From Zhongshania marina (GTDB lineage Bacteria > Pseudomonadota > Gammaproteobacteria > Pseudomonadales > Spongiibacteraceae): a stretch of DNA of 64,000 nucleotides. The notes beneath the pieces are model-generated. The model ran no database searches and was not told the DNA's origin. It was given only the letters and a program-made list of their open reading frames with translations. Shown here piece after piece: positions 26,526-35,665 of this stretch. The DNA is taken from the NCBI RefSeq assembly GCF_002915595.1, contig NZ_PQGG01000029.1, forward strand, positions 1 to 64,000, read 5' to 3'. Position numbers and translations under genes: made by a program. The stretch's first letter is position 1. Each line of letters opens with the position of its first letter.

Positions 26526-26948
26526 TTATACAGCGTCGATTACCGCCATGGTCAGACGCGACACGCACACGGTTTTATCTGCCTCATCGGCGATGCGTAT
26601 TTCCCAAACCTGAGTGCGGCGCCCAACGTGAACAGCCCGCGCCACCCCCGTCACCAAACCTGAGCGAACAGAGCGAATATGATTGGCATTGATATCTAAA
26701 CCTACGCAGGCCGTACCAATATCACAGGCCAAATTCGCTGCAAAGCTACCTAAGCTCTCAGCCAATACCACCGAGGCGCCGCCATGCAATATACCCATTG
26801 GCTGATGGGTACGCTTGTCTACCGGCATGGTGCCAACCACATAATCCGCACCAATTTCGGTAATCATCAAGCCCAATGTCTCGCCGATGGTGTTTTTCAT
26901 CATGTCGTTTGCTTGGACTAAATCTAAAGCTTGTTTCCAAATTGTCAT
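26526..26948 (-). CDS. Hotdog-fold thioesterase (YdiI/MenI-like)
   Basis: This 140-residue acyl-CoA thioesterase has the signature MGILHGGASVVLAESLGS, with the catalytic Glu, and LDINANHIRSVRSG, closely resembling E. coli YdiI (1,4-dihydroxy-2-naphthoyl-CoA hydrolase). The start MTIWKQAL at 26948 matches YdiI and has a ribosome site (gcggga); a reading from 26981 lacks one. No menaquinone genes are adjacent, so the natural substrate may be another aromatic or acyl-CoA. It is divergent from the acyl-CoA dehydrogenase gene. Confidence 0.9.
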   Translation of the reverse strand: MTIWKQALDLVQANDMMKNTIGETLGLMITEIGADYVVGTMPVDKRTHQPMGILHGGASVVLAESLGSFAANLACDIGTACVGLDINANHIRSVRSGLVTGVARAVHVGRRTQVWEIRIADEADKTVCVSRLTMAVIDAV

Positions 26949-27103
26949 AGCGTAATTTCCCGCTGCTAGAGTGTGTGACATAGTGTTAAATAGGCTAGCG
27001 CAGAAGCTTACCTACCTCAGCGCAAAGATCCACTGGAAATAAAAGTTTACTCTGCTAACATGGTGCAGATAATAGCGACTAACACATCTGGAGGAAATCC
27101 CCC

Positions 27104-28252
27104 ATGGCTGCGATCCCAAGAACCGTCTACGAAGAAGAACACGAGCTATTTCGTAGCTCAGTACGAAAATTCCTAGAAACCGAAGCGGCGCCCTATCACG
27201 CCCAGTGGGAAAAAGACGGTCAAGTCGATCGCCAACTGTGGCTCAAAGCAGGCGAGCAGGGTTTTCTCTCCCCCAGCGTTAAAGAAGAATACGGCGGCGT
27301 TGGCGTAGATTTTCGCTATAACGCGATCGTTGACGAAGAGTGCGGTCGCTCCGGGTTTACCGGTATAGGCTGGGGTTTGCATTCCGACATTGCCGTGCCC
27401 TATGTAGAACGCTACGGCAGCGAAGAACAAAAGCAAAAGTACTTGCCCAAGTGTGTTTCCGGCGAGATCGTCATGGCTATTGCAATGACCGAACCCGCCG
27501 CCGGCTCTGACCTACAAGGGATTAAAACAACCGCCGTCAAAGATGGCGACGACTACATCATCAACGGTTCCAAAACCTTCATCACCAACGGCCAACATGC
27601 CGACTTGGTCATTGTGGTGGCAAAAACCGATCCCGCTGCTGGTGCTAAGGGCATCAGTCTGTTTTTGATGGAAGCCGGCACGCCAGGCTTTAGCAAAGGC
27701 AAAAATCTCGAGAAAATTGGTTTAAAAGCGCAAGATACCTCGGAGCTGTTCTTCCAAGACGTTCGCTTATCAAAAGACCAATTACTGGGCGAAGAAGGCA
27801 TGGGCTTCATCTACATGATGCAAGATCTCCCCCAAGAGCGTTTGAATGTGTCAATTATCGCCATCGCCAATGCGGAAGCGATTCTTGAGCAAACCATTGC
27901 CTATGTAAAAGAGCGCAACGCCTTTGGTAAGCCAATCGCTACCCTGCAAAACACCCAGTTCAAATTAGCTGAACTAGAAACCCAAGTCAGCGTGGCACGC
28001 GTATTTTTAGACCGCTGCCTAGAACTGCACATAGAACATAAATTTGATTCGGTCATGGCCGCAAAAGCCAAATTGATGACAACCGACCTACAGTGCAAAG
28101 TGATTGACGAATGCCTGCAATTACACGGCGGTTACGGCTATATGTGGGAATACCCAGTGGCGCGCGCCTTTGCAGACTCGCGGGTACAGCGTATCTATGC
28201 GGGAACCAATGAGGTAATGAAACTGATTATTGGCCGCGATTTACTCAAGTAA
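27104..28252 (+). CDS. Acyl-CoA dehydrogenase
   Basis: This flavoenzyme introduces the first double bond in acyl-CoA oxidation. The 382-residue protein has the N-terminal helical domain, the FAD/substrate-binding middle region AIAMTEPAAGSDLQGIKT and FITNGQHADL, and the C-terminal signature QLHGGYGYMWEYPVARAFAD and RIYAGTNEVMK with the catalytic Glu of many family members. A strong ribosome site (tggaggaa) precedes the ATG. It is monocistronic. The chain-length class cannot be told; it resembles long-chain or isovaleryl-type enzymes. Confidence 0.94.
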   Translation: MAAIPRTVYEEEHELFRSSVRKFLETEAAPYHAQWEKDGQVDRQLWLKAGEQGFLSPSVKEEYGGVGVDFRYNAIVDEECGRSGFTGIGWGLHSDIAVPYVERYGSEEQKQKYLPKCVSGEIVMAIAMTEPAAGSDLQGIKTTAVKDGDDYIINGSKTFITNGQHADLVIVVAKTDPAAGAKGISLFLMEAGTPGFSKGKNLEKIGLKAQDTSELFFQDVRLSKDQLLGEEGMGFIYMMQDLPQERLNVSIIAIANAEAILEQTIAYVKERNAFGKPIATLQNTQFKLAELETQVSVARVFLDRCLELHIEHKFDSVMAAKAKLMTTDLQCKVIDECLQLHGGYGYMWEYPVARAFADSRVQRIYAGTNEVMKLIIGRDLLK

Positions 28253-28266
28253 CAGGCCAATTCTAA

Positions 28267-28288
28267 GGGACTGCCAGTGCGCAGTCCC
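28267..28288. terminator. Stem-loop between convergent ACAD and ShlB-like genes
   Basis: An 8-bp stem (gggactgc at 28267-28274, gcagtccc at 28281-28288) lies in the 64-base gap between two convergent genes. The U-run is poor, so efficiency is doubtful. Confidence 0.4.
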
Positions 28289-28316
28289 AGCTTTCACTTT
28301 CAGCCGACGCAATTCA

Positions 28317-30038
28317 TTAAAACGTTAACGATAACCGCCAAAAAAAGTCGACCTCAACCTGCTCTAAGACATCTTCATTGATATTGTTGTCGTAAACCGG
28401 TGTGGCAGCGAGCAGCTCGGTAACAAAATGCTTGCCGTATTCCGCTCTTAAACTAAACCCAGCATCCGCCAAACTACGTGTATCACCTGCCTCGCCGGCA
28501 GCATCTTCGTGCCAAGCTTGGCCATGTTCAAGGAAAACGGCTGGTTTAAACGTAAAACCAAACAGGGGAACACCATTACTCTCTAAGGCCATTTTTGAAT
28601 AACTGCCGGAATCCCCAACTAACACGCCAGGCAAATAAGCATTTAAACCTGCCGCGCCACCGAGAAAAAACTGCTGTTGAAGCGGTAATTGTTTGTCATT
28701 CGAAAACTGCGCTATCACATCGGTTTTGAAGGTCGCCCAATCGCTAACAGCCATTTTTAAGCCAAAACGCGGCTTGAATAAGAAAAATTCAGCGCTTCTA
28801 CGCCCCGTCGCGACCTCACCTTCTCGGGTATCGGTTCCCAGCGTACCGGAATCAGATTCCAAACCCGCCTCAACAAACCCCTGCGCCGTGACTTGGGTAC
28901 CAACACCAAATAAACGCAATAATTTGTGATACTTTACACCCAGCTCAAGAGTCGTTTGGGGTTCATCAAGCGCCTTACCAAAGCCCTTAACTTCAATAAC
29001 GCTATCTACTGTTTCCAAGCGCTCCGAAACAGTCAAGCGGTGAAACGAGTCGCTGCTAATGACCTGCTCCCCAGTAAGGGCGAGGCTGCTGGTTTCAGAC
29101 AGCAAGTTCAAACGTATCGCTTGCATTGTCGGCTCTGCGGCGACCATTTCAGTGCCACCAAGATTTAAGCCTAATGCGCCGGTAAGCTCACAAACCAAAG
29201 GCACTGAACACAAAATATTACTATTTGTACCGCCCCCAGCATCACCACCCGTCGCAATCAAACCTTCTGCGTCGCGCGCGTATTCAATATAGCGAGCTTC
29301 TAAACCATAAAGACCAAAACTGCTTGGGTAGTTAAGACGAAAGCTATAACCGTCGTAGTAATCTCCGCCGTTTACTTCTCCCAATTCTGTAAGAGCGCGA
29401 TCATAAGAGAAAGAGGCTTCTACGCCGGTACTGAAATCATGTTTAAGTGTGGCATTGGCAAAATAACGCCCTAAAAACCGATTGCCGAAATTATTAACAC
29501 TAAAGCTTAAATCGGTAGCGTCGTGGTCTGCTTTTTCGGACTCACTAAGAACAATGGTAAACGCCGTAGGGTCTTCAGAAAGCTGGTAGGTAACTGCGTA
29601 ATTTAAACCCGTGCGCTCACTTTTGAGGTTCGCCAAAACCCGCTTGGTTTCAAATTCAGAACGCTGTAAATCTTGATCGCCAATTAAACCCGAGAAATAG
29701 GGATACATGTTTTCTGGCGCTTTTACATCCGCTAAATGGCCGTTAATAACATGGGCGAATATCGTATTGTCGCGGTGGGCAAAGTACACCGTAACCAGCA
29801 AATGCCCAAGCTGGTAGTAGGCTTGATTTAAAGCATTAACTGCCTGGGCCGGCGTTTTAGCAAGCCCCATAATCAGATCAATCTGCTCTTGACTGAGATA
29901 GCGATTACCGGAGATACGCAGATTGTATTCGCCAATTTTTACGTCAACGATCGAGTCTGATTGCAAAGCGGCATACTGCTCAATGCGCTCTGCGCTCGAC
30001 GCCTGCGGCGGAATTATGGGAGGTAGATCAATCGCCAT
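28317..30038 (-). CDS. ShlB/FhaC-like outer-membrane transporter without signal peptide
   Basis: The 573-residue protein has an N-terminal POTRA-like region (about 35-110, with IGEYNLRISGNRYLSQEQIDLI) and a long beta-barrel region ending in Phe (LSLTF), the pattern of ShlB/FhaC/HecB two-partner secretion transporters. Oddly, the protein starts MAIDLPPIIPPQAS with no signal peptide; an in-frame stop lies seven codons upstream and a ribosome site (ttggag) supports this start. It follows the OmpA-like gene by 34 bases. No TpsA-type exoprotein is nearby. It may work with the OmpA-like partner or not be exported by Sec in the usual way. Confidence 0.8.
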   Translation of the reverse strand: MAIDLPPIIPPQASSAERIEQYAALQSDSIVDVKIGEYNLRISGNRYLSQEQIDLIMGLAKTPAQAVNALNQAYYQLGHLLVTVYFAHRDNTIFAHVINGHLADVKAPENMYPYFSGLIGDQDLQRSEFETKRVLANLKSERTGLNYAVTYQLSEDPTAFTIVLSESEKADHDATDLSFSVNNFGNRFLGRYFANATLKHDFSTGVEASFSYDRALTELGEVNGGDYYDGYSFRLNYPSSFGLYGLEARYIEYARDAEGLIATGGDAGGGTNSNILCSVPLVCELTGALGLNLGGTEMVAAEPTMQAIRLNLLSETSSLALTGEQVISSDSFHRLTVSERLETVDSVIEVKGFGKALDEPQTTLELGVKYHKLLRLFGVGTQVTAQGFVEAGLESDSGTLGTDTREGEVATGRRSAEFFLFKPRFGLKMAVSDWATFKTDVIAQFSNDKQLPLQQQFFLGGAAGLNAYLPGVLVGDSGSYSKMALESNGVPLFGFTFKPAVFLEHGQAWHEDAAGEAGDTRSLADAGFSLRAEYGKHFVTELLAATPVYDNNINEDVLEQVEVDFFWRLSLTF

Positions 30039-30072
30039 ATGTGCTCCAAAATTTCAAATCAGCCAGCCCCGC

Positions 30073-31050
30073 TCAAAGTGACGGACGCTCACCAAGTACG
30101 CGCAACTCCACCCGCCGATTGCGAGATCGGGCGTCACTTAGTGACTTACCTGACAAGCCATCAATTGACATCATGGGCTGTGTTTCGCCGTAACCCTTAG
30201 CCACTAATTGCTTTTCAGGCACCCCAGCCGCAACTAAATATTGTTTTACCGCCAAGGCCCGCTTTTCTGACAATACTTGGTTGTCTGCGGCAGCGCCCAC
30301 ATCGTCGGTATAGCCCGCCACTTCAATATAAACACTCGGCACCAACTTCAGCATTTGCGCCGCTTTTTGCAGCGTGGCAGCGGATGAGGCCACAAGGTCT
30401 GCAGTTCCCACCGCAAAGGTTACCCCCTGCAGGGCAAGCCCTTGAGTATTGTCAAAATGACAGCCCGACGGCAACACCATGGCACCGGCCGGAGAATTCA
30501 AGCATTGATCATGGCTATCGCAGACGCTGTCTCGATCCTCATCGATACAGCTTCCAGGTTTTCCATATAGGGTCGTTGCGAGAGGATCACTGGAAGATAC
30601 CGGCTTCTTGTCTTTACTATTATCAAATTCTGCGCGGTTCTGCCCACCACCGGAACCAGGTAGTGAAAGCGTCAATACGGTGGGATTAATATCTCCCATC
30701 GCGGTATCCTGCAAAAATTCGAGCACAGCGCCCTGGGAATTATCGATCGTTGCCGTCAGACTAGAAAGATCGCCAAGTCCACCGCCACCTCCAGCAACAG
30801 GCGCACCAAGCAGCAATATGTCTTGGCCGCTAACGCTCACCCCGAGCAGGCTACTAGAGCCCAATACCTCCACCCCTAGTAATTCATTGCCGCCACTGAG
30901 TAAATTGATATCGGCCAACACATCGTTGACCGGCGCAGTAAGTGAGGCGCCTAAGAGCTCTATGTTTATTAATTGCGCGCGCAAGACCGGTGACACCACC
31001 AAGGCGATGACCGCAAGAGCAATACTTATTAAGCGCGCCAAAAACACCAA
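30073..31050 (-). CDS. OmpA-family protein with hydrophobic Leu/Gly-rich N-terminal region
   Basis: The 325-residue protein has a signal peptide (about 1-25, ending VLRAQ), an unusual N-terminal region with repeated LLG-type segments (IELLGAS, NELLGVEVLG, SSLLGVSVSG, ILLLGAPVAG) and a Gly run, a single thrombospondin-type-3-like calcium motif (DEDRDSVCDSHDQC) near residue 172, and a C-terminal OmpA peptidoglycan-binding domain (VAGYTDDVGAAADN, SRNRRVEL). Start is TTG at 31050 or GTG one codon in; both are weak. It is followed by the ShlB-like gene, suggesting they act together in the outer membrane. Confidence 0.85.
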   Translation of the reverse strand: MVFLARLISIALAVIALVVSPVLRAQLINIELLGASLTAPVNDVLADINLLSGGNELLGVEVLGSSSLLGVSVSGQDILLLGAPVAGGGGGLGDLSSLTATIDNSQGAVLEFLQDTAMGDINPTVLTLSLPGSGGGQNRAEFDNSKDKKPVSSSDPLATTLYGKPGSCIDEDRDSVCDSHDQCLNSPAGAMVLPSGCHFDNTQGLALQGVTFAVGTADLVASSAATLQKAAQMLKLVPSVYIEVAGYTDDVGAAADNQVLSEKRALAVKQYLVAAGVPEKQLVAKGYGETQPMMSIDGLSGKSLSDARSRNRRVELRVLGERPSL

Positions 31051-31374
31051 GCTAAATACTCATAAATTCACGTTATAACTAGTATAGACCGTAACAAATA
31101 TAATTCGTTAGAGCCCTAAAAGCCGAATTCCCACAACCCCAATACAAACGCAGTTTGCAGCTAGCCTCATTACACCGCTATTACTCCCTATAGTAGCAGT
31201 GTGACAGGCGCGGGGCTTTAGCAAATAGCAAAAAGCCAGTCGTTTTAGACTGGCTTTTTGCTATTTTACACAAGTACTCATCTCAAACCGCCGAATTTCT
31301 TGGCACAATGCCCATTTAATAAGCCTTTTTGGCCCTCTCCGCCTGCCGCTTGAGCAAGCCATATTTACTGCTAA
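31051..31374. other. Intergenic region with one terminator
   Basis: This 324-base stretch separates the OmpA-like gene start from the SnoaL-like gene end. It contains the 19-bp stem terminator at 31223-31266 and presumably the OmpA-like promoter. I see no small gene or RNA gene in it. Confidence 0.5.
31223..31266. terminator. Strong bidirectional terminator
   Basis: A perfect 19-bp stem (31223-31241 with 31248-31266, loop gtttta) is A-rich on one side and T-rich on the other, so it works on either strand. It probably ends transcription of the SnoaL-like gene at 31375. Confidence 0.8.
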
Positions 31375-31785
31375 TCACTGCAGCTGCCGCTGAACTGCAT
31401 CAAAATCCCAATAGGCTTTTAAGGAGGTGATTTTGCCCGCCGCATTTGCGGAGTAAACCACCACCATATCGAGTGCCATCTTCACGTCTCCGGGCAGCGT
31501 ATTGACCATTTTCACCACATTTGCACATTCATCACCCGCTGGGTGTGAGGAGACAATGGTGAAATCAATTTTCCCTGCGGCTATCACCATATCCCAAAAG
31601 CCAGCAATAGCAGCTTTGCCAATATGCCCCTTACCGGTGGGGTCCAAGGGCGACTCACCGACGGGATCTTGGACACAGGCATCCTCAGCAAACAAGTCTA
31701 ACCAGGCCTCTTTATTACCCTGCTCCACATACTGTCCAGACAATTTACTGGCGGCTAAAGCTAACTGCGAATATCCCATATTCAT
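31375..31785 (-). CDS. SnoaL/ketosteroid isomerase-like (NTF2-fold) protein
   Basis: The 136-residue protein has the NTF2-like pattern: N-terminal helices with WLDLFAEDACVQDPVG, a central phrase GKAAIAGFWDMVI, and the ending ITSLKAYWDFDAV. This fold is used by ketosteroid isomerases, polyketide cyclases and binding proteins. No catalytic role can be read from the sequence. It may start at ATG 31785 or two codons later. The foldback repeat lies immediately upstream and probably separates it from, or contains, its promoter. Confidence 0.82.
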   Translation of the reverse strand: MNMGYSQLALAASKLSGQYVEQGNKEAWLDLFAEDACVQDPVGESPLDPTGKGHIGKAAIAGFWDMVIAAGKIDFTIVSSHPAGDECANVVKMVNTLPGDVKMALDMVVVYSANAAGKITSLKAYWDFDAVQRQLQ

Positions 31786-31797
31786 ACCTATTTACGT

Positions 31798-32067
31798 TAG
31801 GGCCTGTTAATACTAATTGGATTGTCACTGTTGTGGCTAAAAAAGCGTCAATCTCGGCGCGAGGAGAGCAGTTTGGTCATTCCAAATAAACGACGAGCAA
31901 CACAGAGTGGCGCTTTTTTAGCCTCAACCCGCAGGGCTGGGGCCATTTTTGCCCCCAGCGTTGTTGCCAGCCACTTGTTTAGAATGACTAAACGGCGTGT
32001 CTGTTGCCTAGCTGGAGGCAAAAATGACCGCCAGCAGTAATAATCCAATTAGTATTAACAGGCCCTA
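31798..32067. repeat. Foldback MITE-like element
   Basis: A 270-base element is bounded by perfect 26-bp inverted repeats (31798-31823 and 32042-32067; core gggcctgttaatactaatt). TA is present at both borders, as expected if a TA target was duplicated. Further internal arms pair, for example ggctaaaaaagcg (31835-31847) with cgcttttttagcc (31911-31923), so the element can fold extensively. It has no transposase; small ORFs inside it look non-coding. It was probably moved by a transposase elsewhere in the genome. Confidence 0.8.
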
Positions 32068-32078
32068 GTACCAAACAC

Positions 32079-32107
32079 ATAAAAACGCCGGCGCAAGCAC
32101 CGGCGTT
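32079..32107 (-). terminator. Terminator of the TonB-dependent receptor gene
   Basis: An 8-bp stem (aacgccgg at 32084-32091, ccggcgtt at 32100-32107) is followed on the minus strand by a U-run (32081-32085). It lies 50 bases after the receptor stop codon. Confidence 0.75.
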
Positions 32108-32157
32108 GTAGTTTTTAAAACCCGCACTCGCGTTTAGCCAATGCGACTCGCTCGACC

Positions 32158-34308
32158 TTAAAATCGTAAAGTAAGATCTATACCGTAACTTTTCGGCTCG
32201 CCAAAATAGGCGCTTCGATATGTGCCCAAGCTAATCGAATGCACCTTATACTCTTCGCTATCTAGGTTTCTGCCCCATGCCGCCACTTCAAGATTAACGC
32301 CGCCCAAGTCAATTTCACTCAGTGCCAAGCGCGCATTCACAATGCCGTTATCATCCAAGAAGAAGCCCTCTAAATCGTCGTTAAACGCCGTTCCGTAACG
32401 CTCATCTCGCCAGCTATAATCAACCGAGGCTTGCAATACACCAATGCGTAATGATTTCTCGTAATCCAAACCAACCGTAAAAGACTGCTCAGGCGCATAG
32501 GGCATGACCGCCCCATCGGAAACGTCTTGGCCGAAGGTGGGCTGACTAGGGCGCTGATCTATGTATTCAACAAAATCGGCATCGGTATAACCGTAGGATG
32601 CCTGCAGGGTTAAGCCTTCTACCAGCACAGCCATCAGGTCAAATTCAAAGCCGTCTATCTCCGCCTCACCCACATTGAATACATCGGTTAGAAAGATAGT
32701 GGCGTTGTTGGTAATCTGCTGTAGCTGCATATCTTTGTATTCGGCGTGGAAGGCCGCGGCATTAAAGCTAATCCGGCGATCCAGCCAAGTCGATTTCAGC
32801 CCCAGCTCGTAGGACATAATATTTTCTTCATCAAACGGTGGCTGAAAACCGGCCTCGGTGCTGCGCACATTAAAACCGCCAGATTTATAAGCACTAACAA
32901 TTTTTCCGTAAGTGCTTATGGAATCCGTCCACGCGTAATCAAGGGTAATACTCGGATTAAAGTTACTCCAACTTTCGCTTGCCGACTGCGGCCCACCAAC
33001 AAAGGTAATACTACTTTTGTCAGCCGAACGGTCGTCAGCGGTATAACGACCGCCAAGAGTCAGGTCTAGACGATGATCCAGCGACTCTGGCGACCACGTT
33101 ATTTGGCCATAAATTGCCTGCGCTTCACTCTCAGAGATAATCTGTCTATTTTCTAATGGGAAGCCACCAAAGGTGTCACTTTCCATCTCATTACCGGTTT
33201 CTCTAAAGTAATACAGCCCCGCTACATAATTAATGTCCGAGCCGTAATCGCCAACCAACTGGAACTCCTGAGAAATCTGCTCTTGGTCTACATCAACATT
33301 GACACGAAAACCCGGAGTACCGGCATCGTAGTCCTGCACTGTGACTTCGTTTAATTCGCGATAAGCGGTAATAGACTTCAGCACACCCAGCGAGGTTTCA
33401 GCGCTTATAATTAAACTGTGTCCGCTAATTTCGGTTTCGCTCGGCTCTACCCCGCCAAACCACTGACCACTGCCATTGCGACTACTATTTGCCGGCACCG
33501 CTGGATTAGGCGAGGTTCCCGAAATTGGCTGATAAAAATGTTGTGGACCATCTATCTCCGAAAAATCGTAGGCGTAATCCACCGACACCGCATCGTTTAC
33601 ATCCCAGCGCAGGGCAAAGCGGCCCGCCGTTTTATCTTCTTCACCAAAGTTTCTACCCGGGCCAGTATTCTTAACCCAGCCGTCGTGGGCTGAGCGCATA
33701 AAAGTCAGTTTTGCCGCCACATCGCCAATTTTGCCGGATTCGAGTTTAGTGAGGGATTTCCAATAACCGCGATTACCGCGACTCACCGTCTGGCTAATAC
33801 CGGCCTCGTCAGAGGGCTTGGCGGTTATCAAATTGATCGCACCGCCGGTTGTATTGCGGCCGTAAAGTGTACCCTGTGGTCCGCGCAAGACTTCAATGCG
33901 CTCAAGGTCGGCTACGTCGCTAGTAAGACCAATACTGCGCGCCATATAGATTCCGTCAATATACACACCCACCGCAGGGTCCTGTGTCGATTGACTGTCG
34001 TTATTCCCAACCCCACGCATAAATACAATGAGAGAACTGCGGCTAATCGGGAACGGAGTAATCTCTACGTTTGGCGCCAAGCCACTGATATCACCTAAAT
34101 CCGTCACCCCAAACCGCGCCAATTTTTCTGCAGAAAATGCCAAAATGGAAATAGGTGTTTCTTGCAAAGATTCTTCACGCTTTTCAGCCGTGACCAGCAC
34201 TTCCTCAAGACTCAGCGCCTTGCCCTCTACACCCTGCGCATACGTGATAGATGCTGAACATGAGGCCGCAATGGCCAGCGCCAAGGCGGTTTTTCCTAAA
34301 TTGGTCAT
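32158..34308 (-). CDS. TonB-dependent outer-membrane receptor
   Basis: The 716-residue receptor has a signal peptide (ending SITYAQG), a TonB-box-like and plug region (LEEVLVTAEKREESLQETP, then RIEVLRGPQGTLYGRNTTGG) and a 22-strand-type barrel ending in Phe (SYGIDLTLRF). ATG 34308 is chosen because gggaga precedes it. The plug style resembles receptors common in Sphingomonadales and marine Gammaproteobacteria, which take up diverse substrates beyond siderophores. No substrate genes adjoin it, so the ligand is unknown. Confidence 0.93.
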   Translation of the reverse strand: MTNLGKTALALAIAASCSASITYAQGVEGKALSLEEVLVTAEKREESLQETPISILAFSAEKLARFGVTDLGDISGLAPNVEITPFPISRSSLIVFMRGVGNNDSQSTQDPAVGVYIDGIYMARSIGLTSDVADLERIEVLRGPQGTLYGRNTTGGAINLITAKPSDEAGISQTVSRGNRGYWKSLTKLESGKIGDVAAKLTFMRSAHDGWVKNTGPGRNFGEEDKTAGRFALRWDVNDAVSVDYAYDFSEIDGPQHFYQPISGTSPNPAVPANSSRNGSGQWFGGVEPSETEISGHSLIISAETSLGVLKSITAYRELNEVTVQDYDAGTPGFRVNVDVDQEQISQEFQLVGDYGSDINYVAGLYYFRETGNEMESDTFGGFPLENRQIISESEAQAIYGQITWSPESLDHRLDLTLGGRYTADDRSADKSSITFVGGPQSASESWSNFNPSITLDYAWTDSISTYGKIVSAYKSGGFNVRSTEAGFQPPFDEENIMSYELGLKSTWLDRRISFNAAAFHAEYKDMQLQQITNNATIFLTDVFNVGEAEIDGFEFDLMAVLVEGLTLQASYGYTDADFVEYIDQRPSQPTFGQDVSDGAVMPYAPEQSFTVGLDYEKSLRIGVLQASVDYSWRDERYGTAFNDDLEGFFLDDNGIVNARLALSEIDLGGVNLEVAAWGRNLDSEEYKVHSISLGTYRSAYFGEPKSYGIDLTLRF

Positions 34309-34528
34309 TTTTATCTCCCGTGTCATACTGACGCGATTATTGTTATTTTGGGCCTATGACAGGCCTTATATTTGTACAGCGAATCTACGATTTGAAGTTC
34401 GAAAACGCTCAGTAGATAATCGCAGCGAAGCGGGCCTAGGGAACATCACCCATACGACGTAGGTCATAAGCCAGTAAACAAAGGCTATAAGTAGAGCCTC
34501 ATTCTACGTACAGGACATCACTACCCAC

Positions 34529-35542
34529 ATGAGTGACTTTGCCCCCACTGGGCTTTTACAAAACCCCCACGCGCAATCCATTCTCGCCTCTACCGGCCTG
34601 CGACGCCTGCGCATTTACCCTAAAGCTCGGGCGATGATCAATGCCAGCAAAACCGTCATCCTCGACTGCGGCGACGGCCACCAACTGCTCGGTGAATACG
34701 CCGCTCAAAGCAAACGCAGCAAGGGACTAGTCACCTTAATTCACGGCTGGGAAGGCAGCTCTCAATCTAGTTATATGCTGTCTGCGGGGGGAACACTTTT
34801 CCACGCCGGTTACGATGTATTTCGCCTGAACCTTCGCGACCACGGCCCCAGCCACCACTTAAACCGCGAACTCTTTAACTCCGCGCGACTCGACGAAGTC
34901 GTCGGCGCCATAAAAACCATCCACCAAACCTATCCACATGAATGGCAGTTTCTTGCGGGCTTTTCCCTAGGCGGCAATTTCGCCCTGCGGGTTGCAGCCA
35001 AGGCTGACGAGGCCGGCTTGTCGATACGCAAAACCGTGGGCATATGCCCCGTAGTCGATCCGGCAAAAACAATGATGGCACTAGAAAGTGGCTGGTGGGT
35101 TTACGAAAAATACTTTGTGCGGAAATGGCAAAAATCATTGCAGAAAAAAATCCGCCTGTATCCTGAATTAGGCTACAAAGACAATCTACTCAAACTCAAA
35201 ACGCTGCGGGAAATGAACAGCTACTTCATTCCAAACCACACCCCGTTTACAAGCATTGAGGACTATTTTAAGGCTTACAATATCGCGGGCGCGGCCTTAG
35301 AAACCCTAAGCTCCCCCACCCACATCATTGCAACGCAAGATGACCCGATTATTCTTGCTGAAGATTTCTCGCGGCTGGCCACAAATGAACACCTGCACAT
35401 TGAAACCAAACAATACGGCGGCCACTGCGGCTTTGTGAAAAACTATCAGCTAGAAAGTTGGTTAGACGAGCGCCTTGCAGAGCTTATCAATCTAAACCGC
35501 TACCCCAGCGGTGACCCAGCAAAAGGTGCGCATTCGCAATAA
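34529..35542 (+). CDS. YheT-like alpha/beta hydrolase
   Basis: This 337-residue alpha/beta-fold hydrolase has the family start LLQNPHAQSILAS, the oxyanion region LIHGWEGSSQS, the nucleophile elbow GFSLGG with Ser146, the LRDHGPSHH signature of YheT-type proteins, and a late His in QYGGHCGF. The acid residue is probably the Asp in ATQDDPI. E. coli YheT and relatives are uncharacterised or weak esterases. It is divergent from the receptor gene across about 220 bases that hold both promoters. Confidence 0.9.
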   Translation: MSDFAPTGLLQNPHAQSILASTGLRRLRIYPKARAMINASKTVILDCGDGHQLLGEYAAQSKRSKGLVTLIHGWEGSSQSSYMLSAGGTLFHAGYDVFRLNLRDHGPSHHLNRELFNSARLDEVVGAIKTIHQTYPHEWQFLAGFSLGGNFALRVAAKADEAGLSIRKTVGICPVVDPAKTMMALESGWWVYEKYFVRKWQKSLQKKIRLYPELGYKDNLLKLKTLREMNSYFIPNHTPFTSIEDYFKAYNIAGAALETLSSPTHIIATQDDPIILAEDFSRLATNEHLHIETKQYGGHCGFVKNYQLESWLDERLAELINLNRYPSGDPAKGAHSQ

Positions 35543-35665
35543 GTGGAGGCGCTCGCCAATTCACCGATAAGGCACCCGCTTTTAACGCAACCAGGAACGC
35601 TAACGCCGCACCCCTACATTGCGAAGTGCTTCCCGCTACTTTCAGACTTCTTACACCAAGGGCGG

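Noticed and set aside
28317-31050. Classical two-partner secretion locus
   Set aside because: No large TpsA exoprotein with a haemagglutination-type domain is present; the neighbour is OmpA-like.
31848-32048. Small frames on both strands inside the foldback repeat
   Set aside because: They arise from repeat sequence that reads open in both directions, with Arg-rich composition and no start signals.
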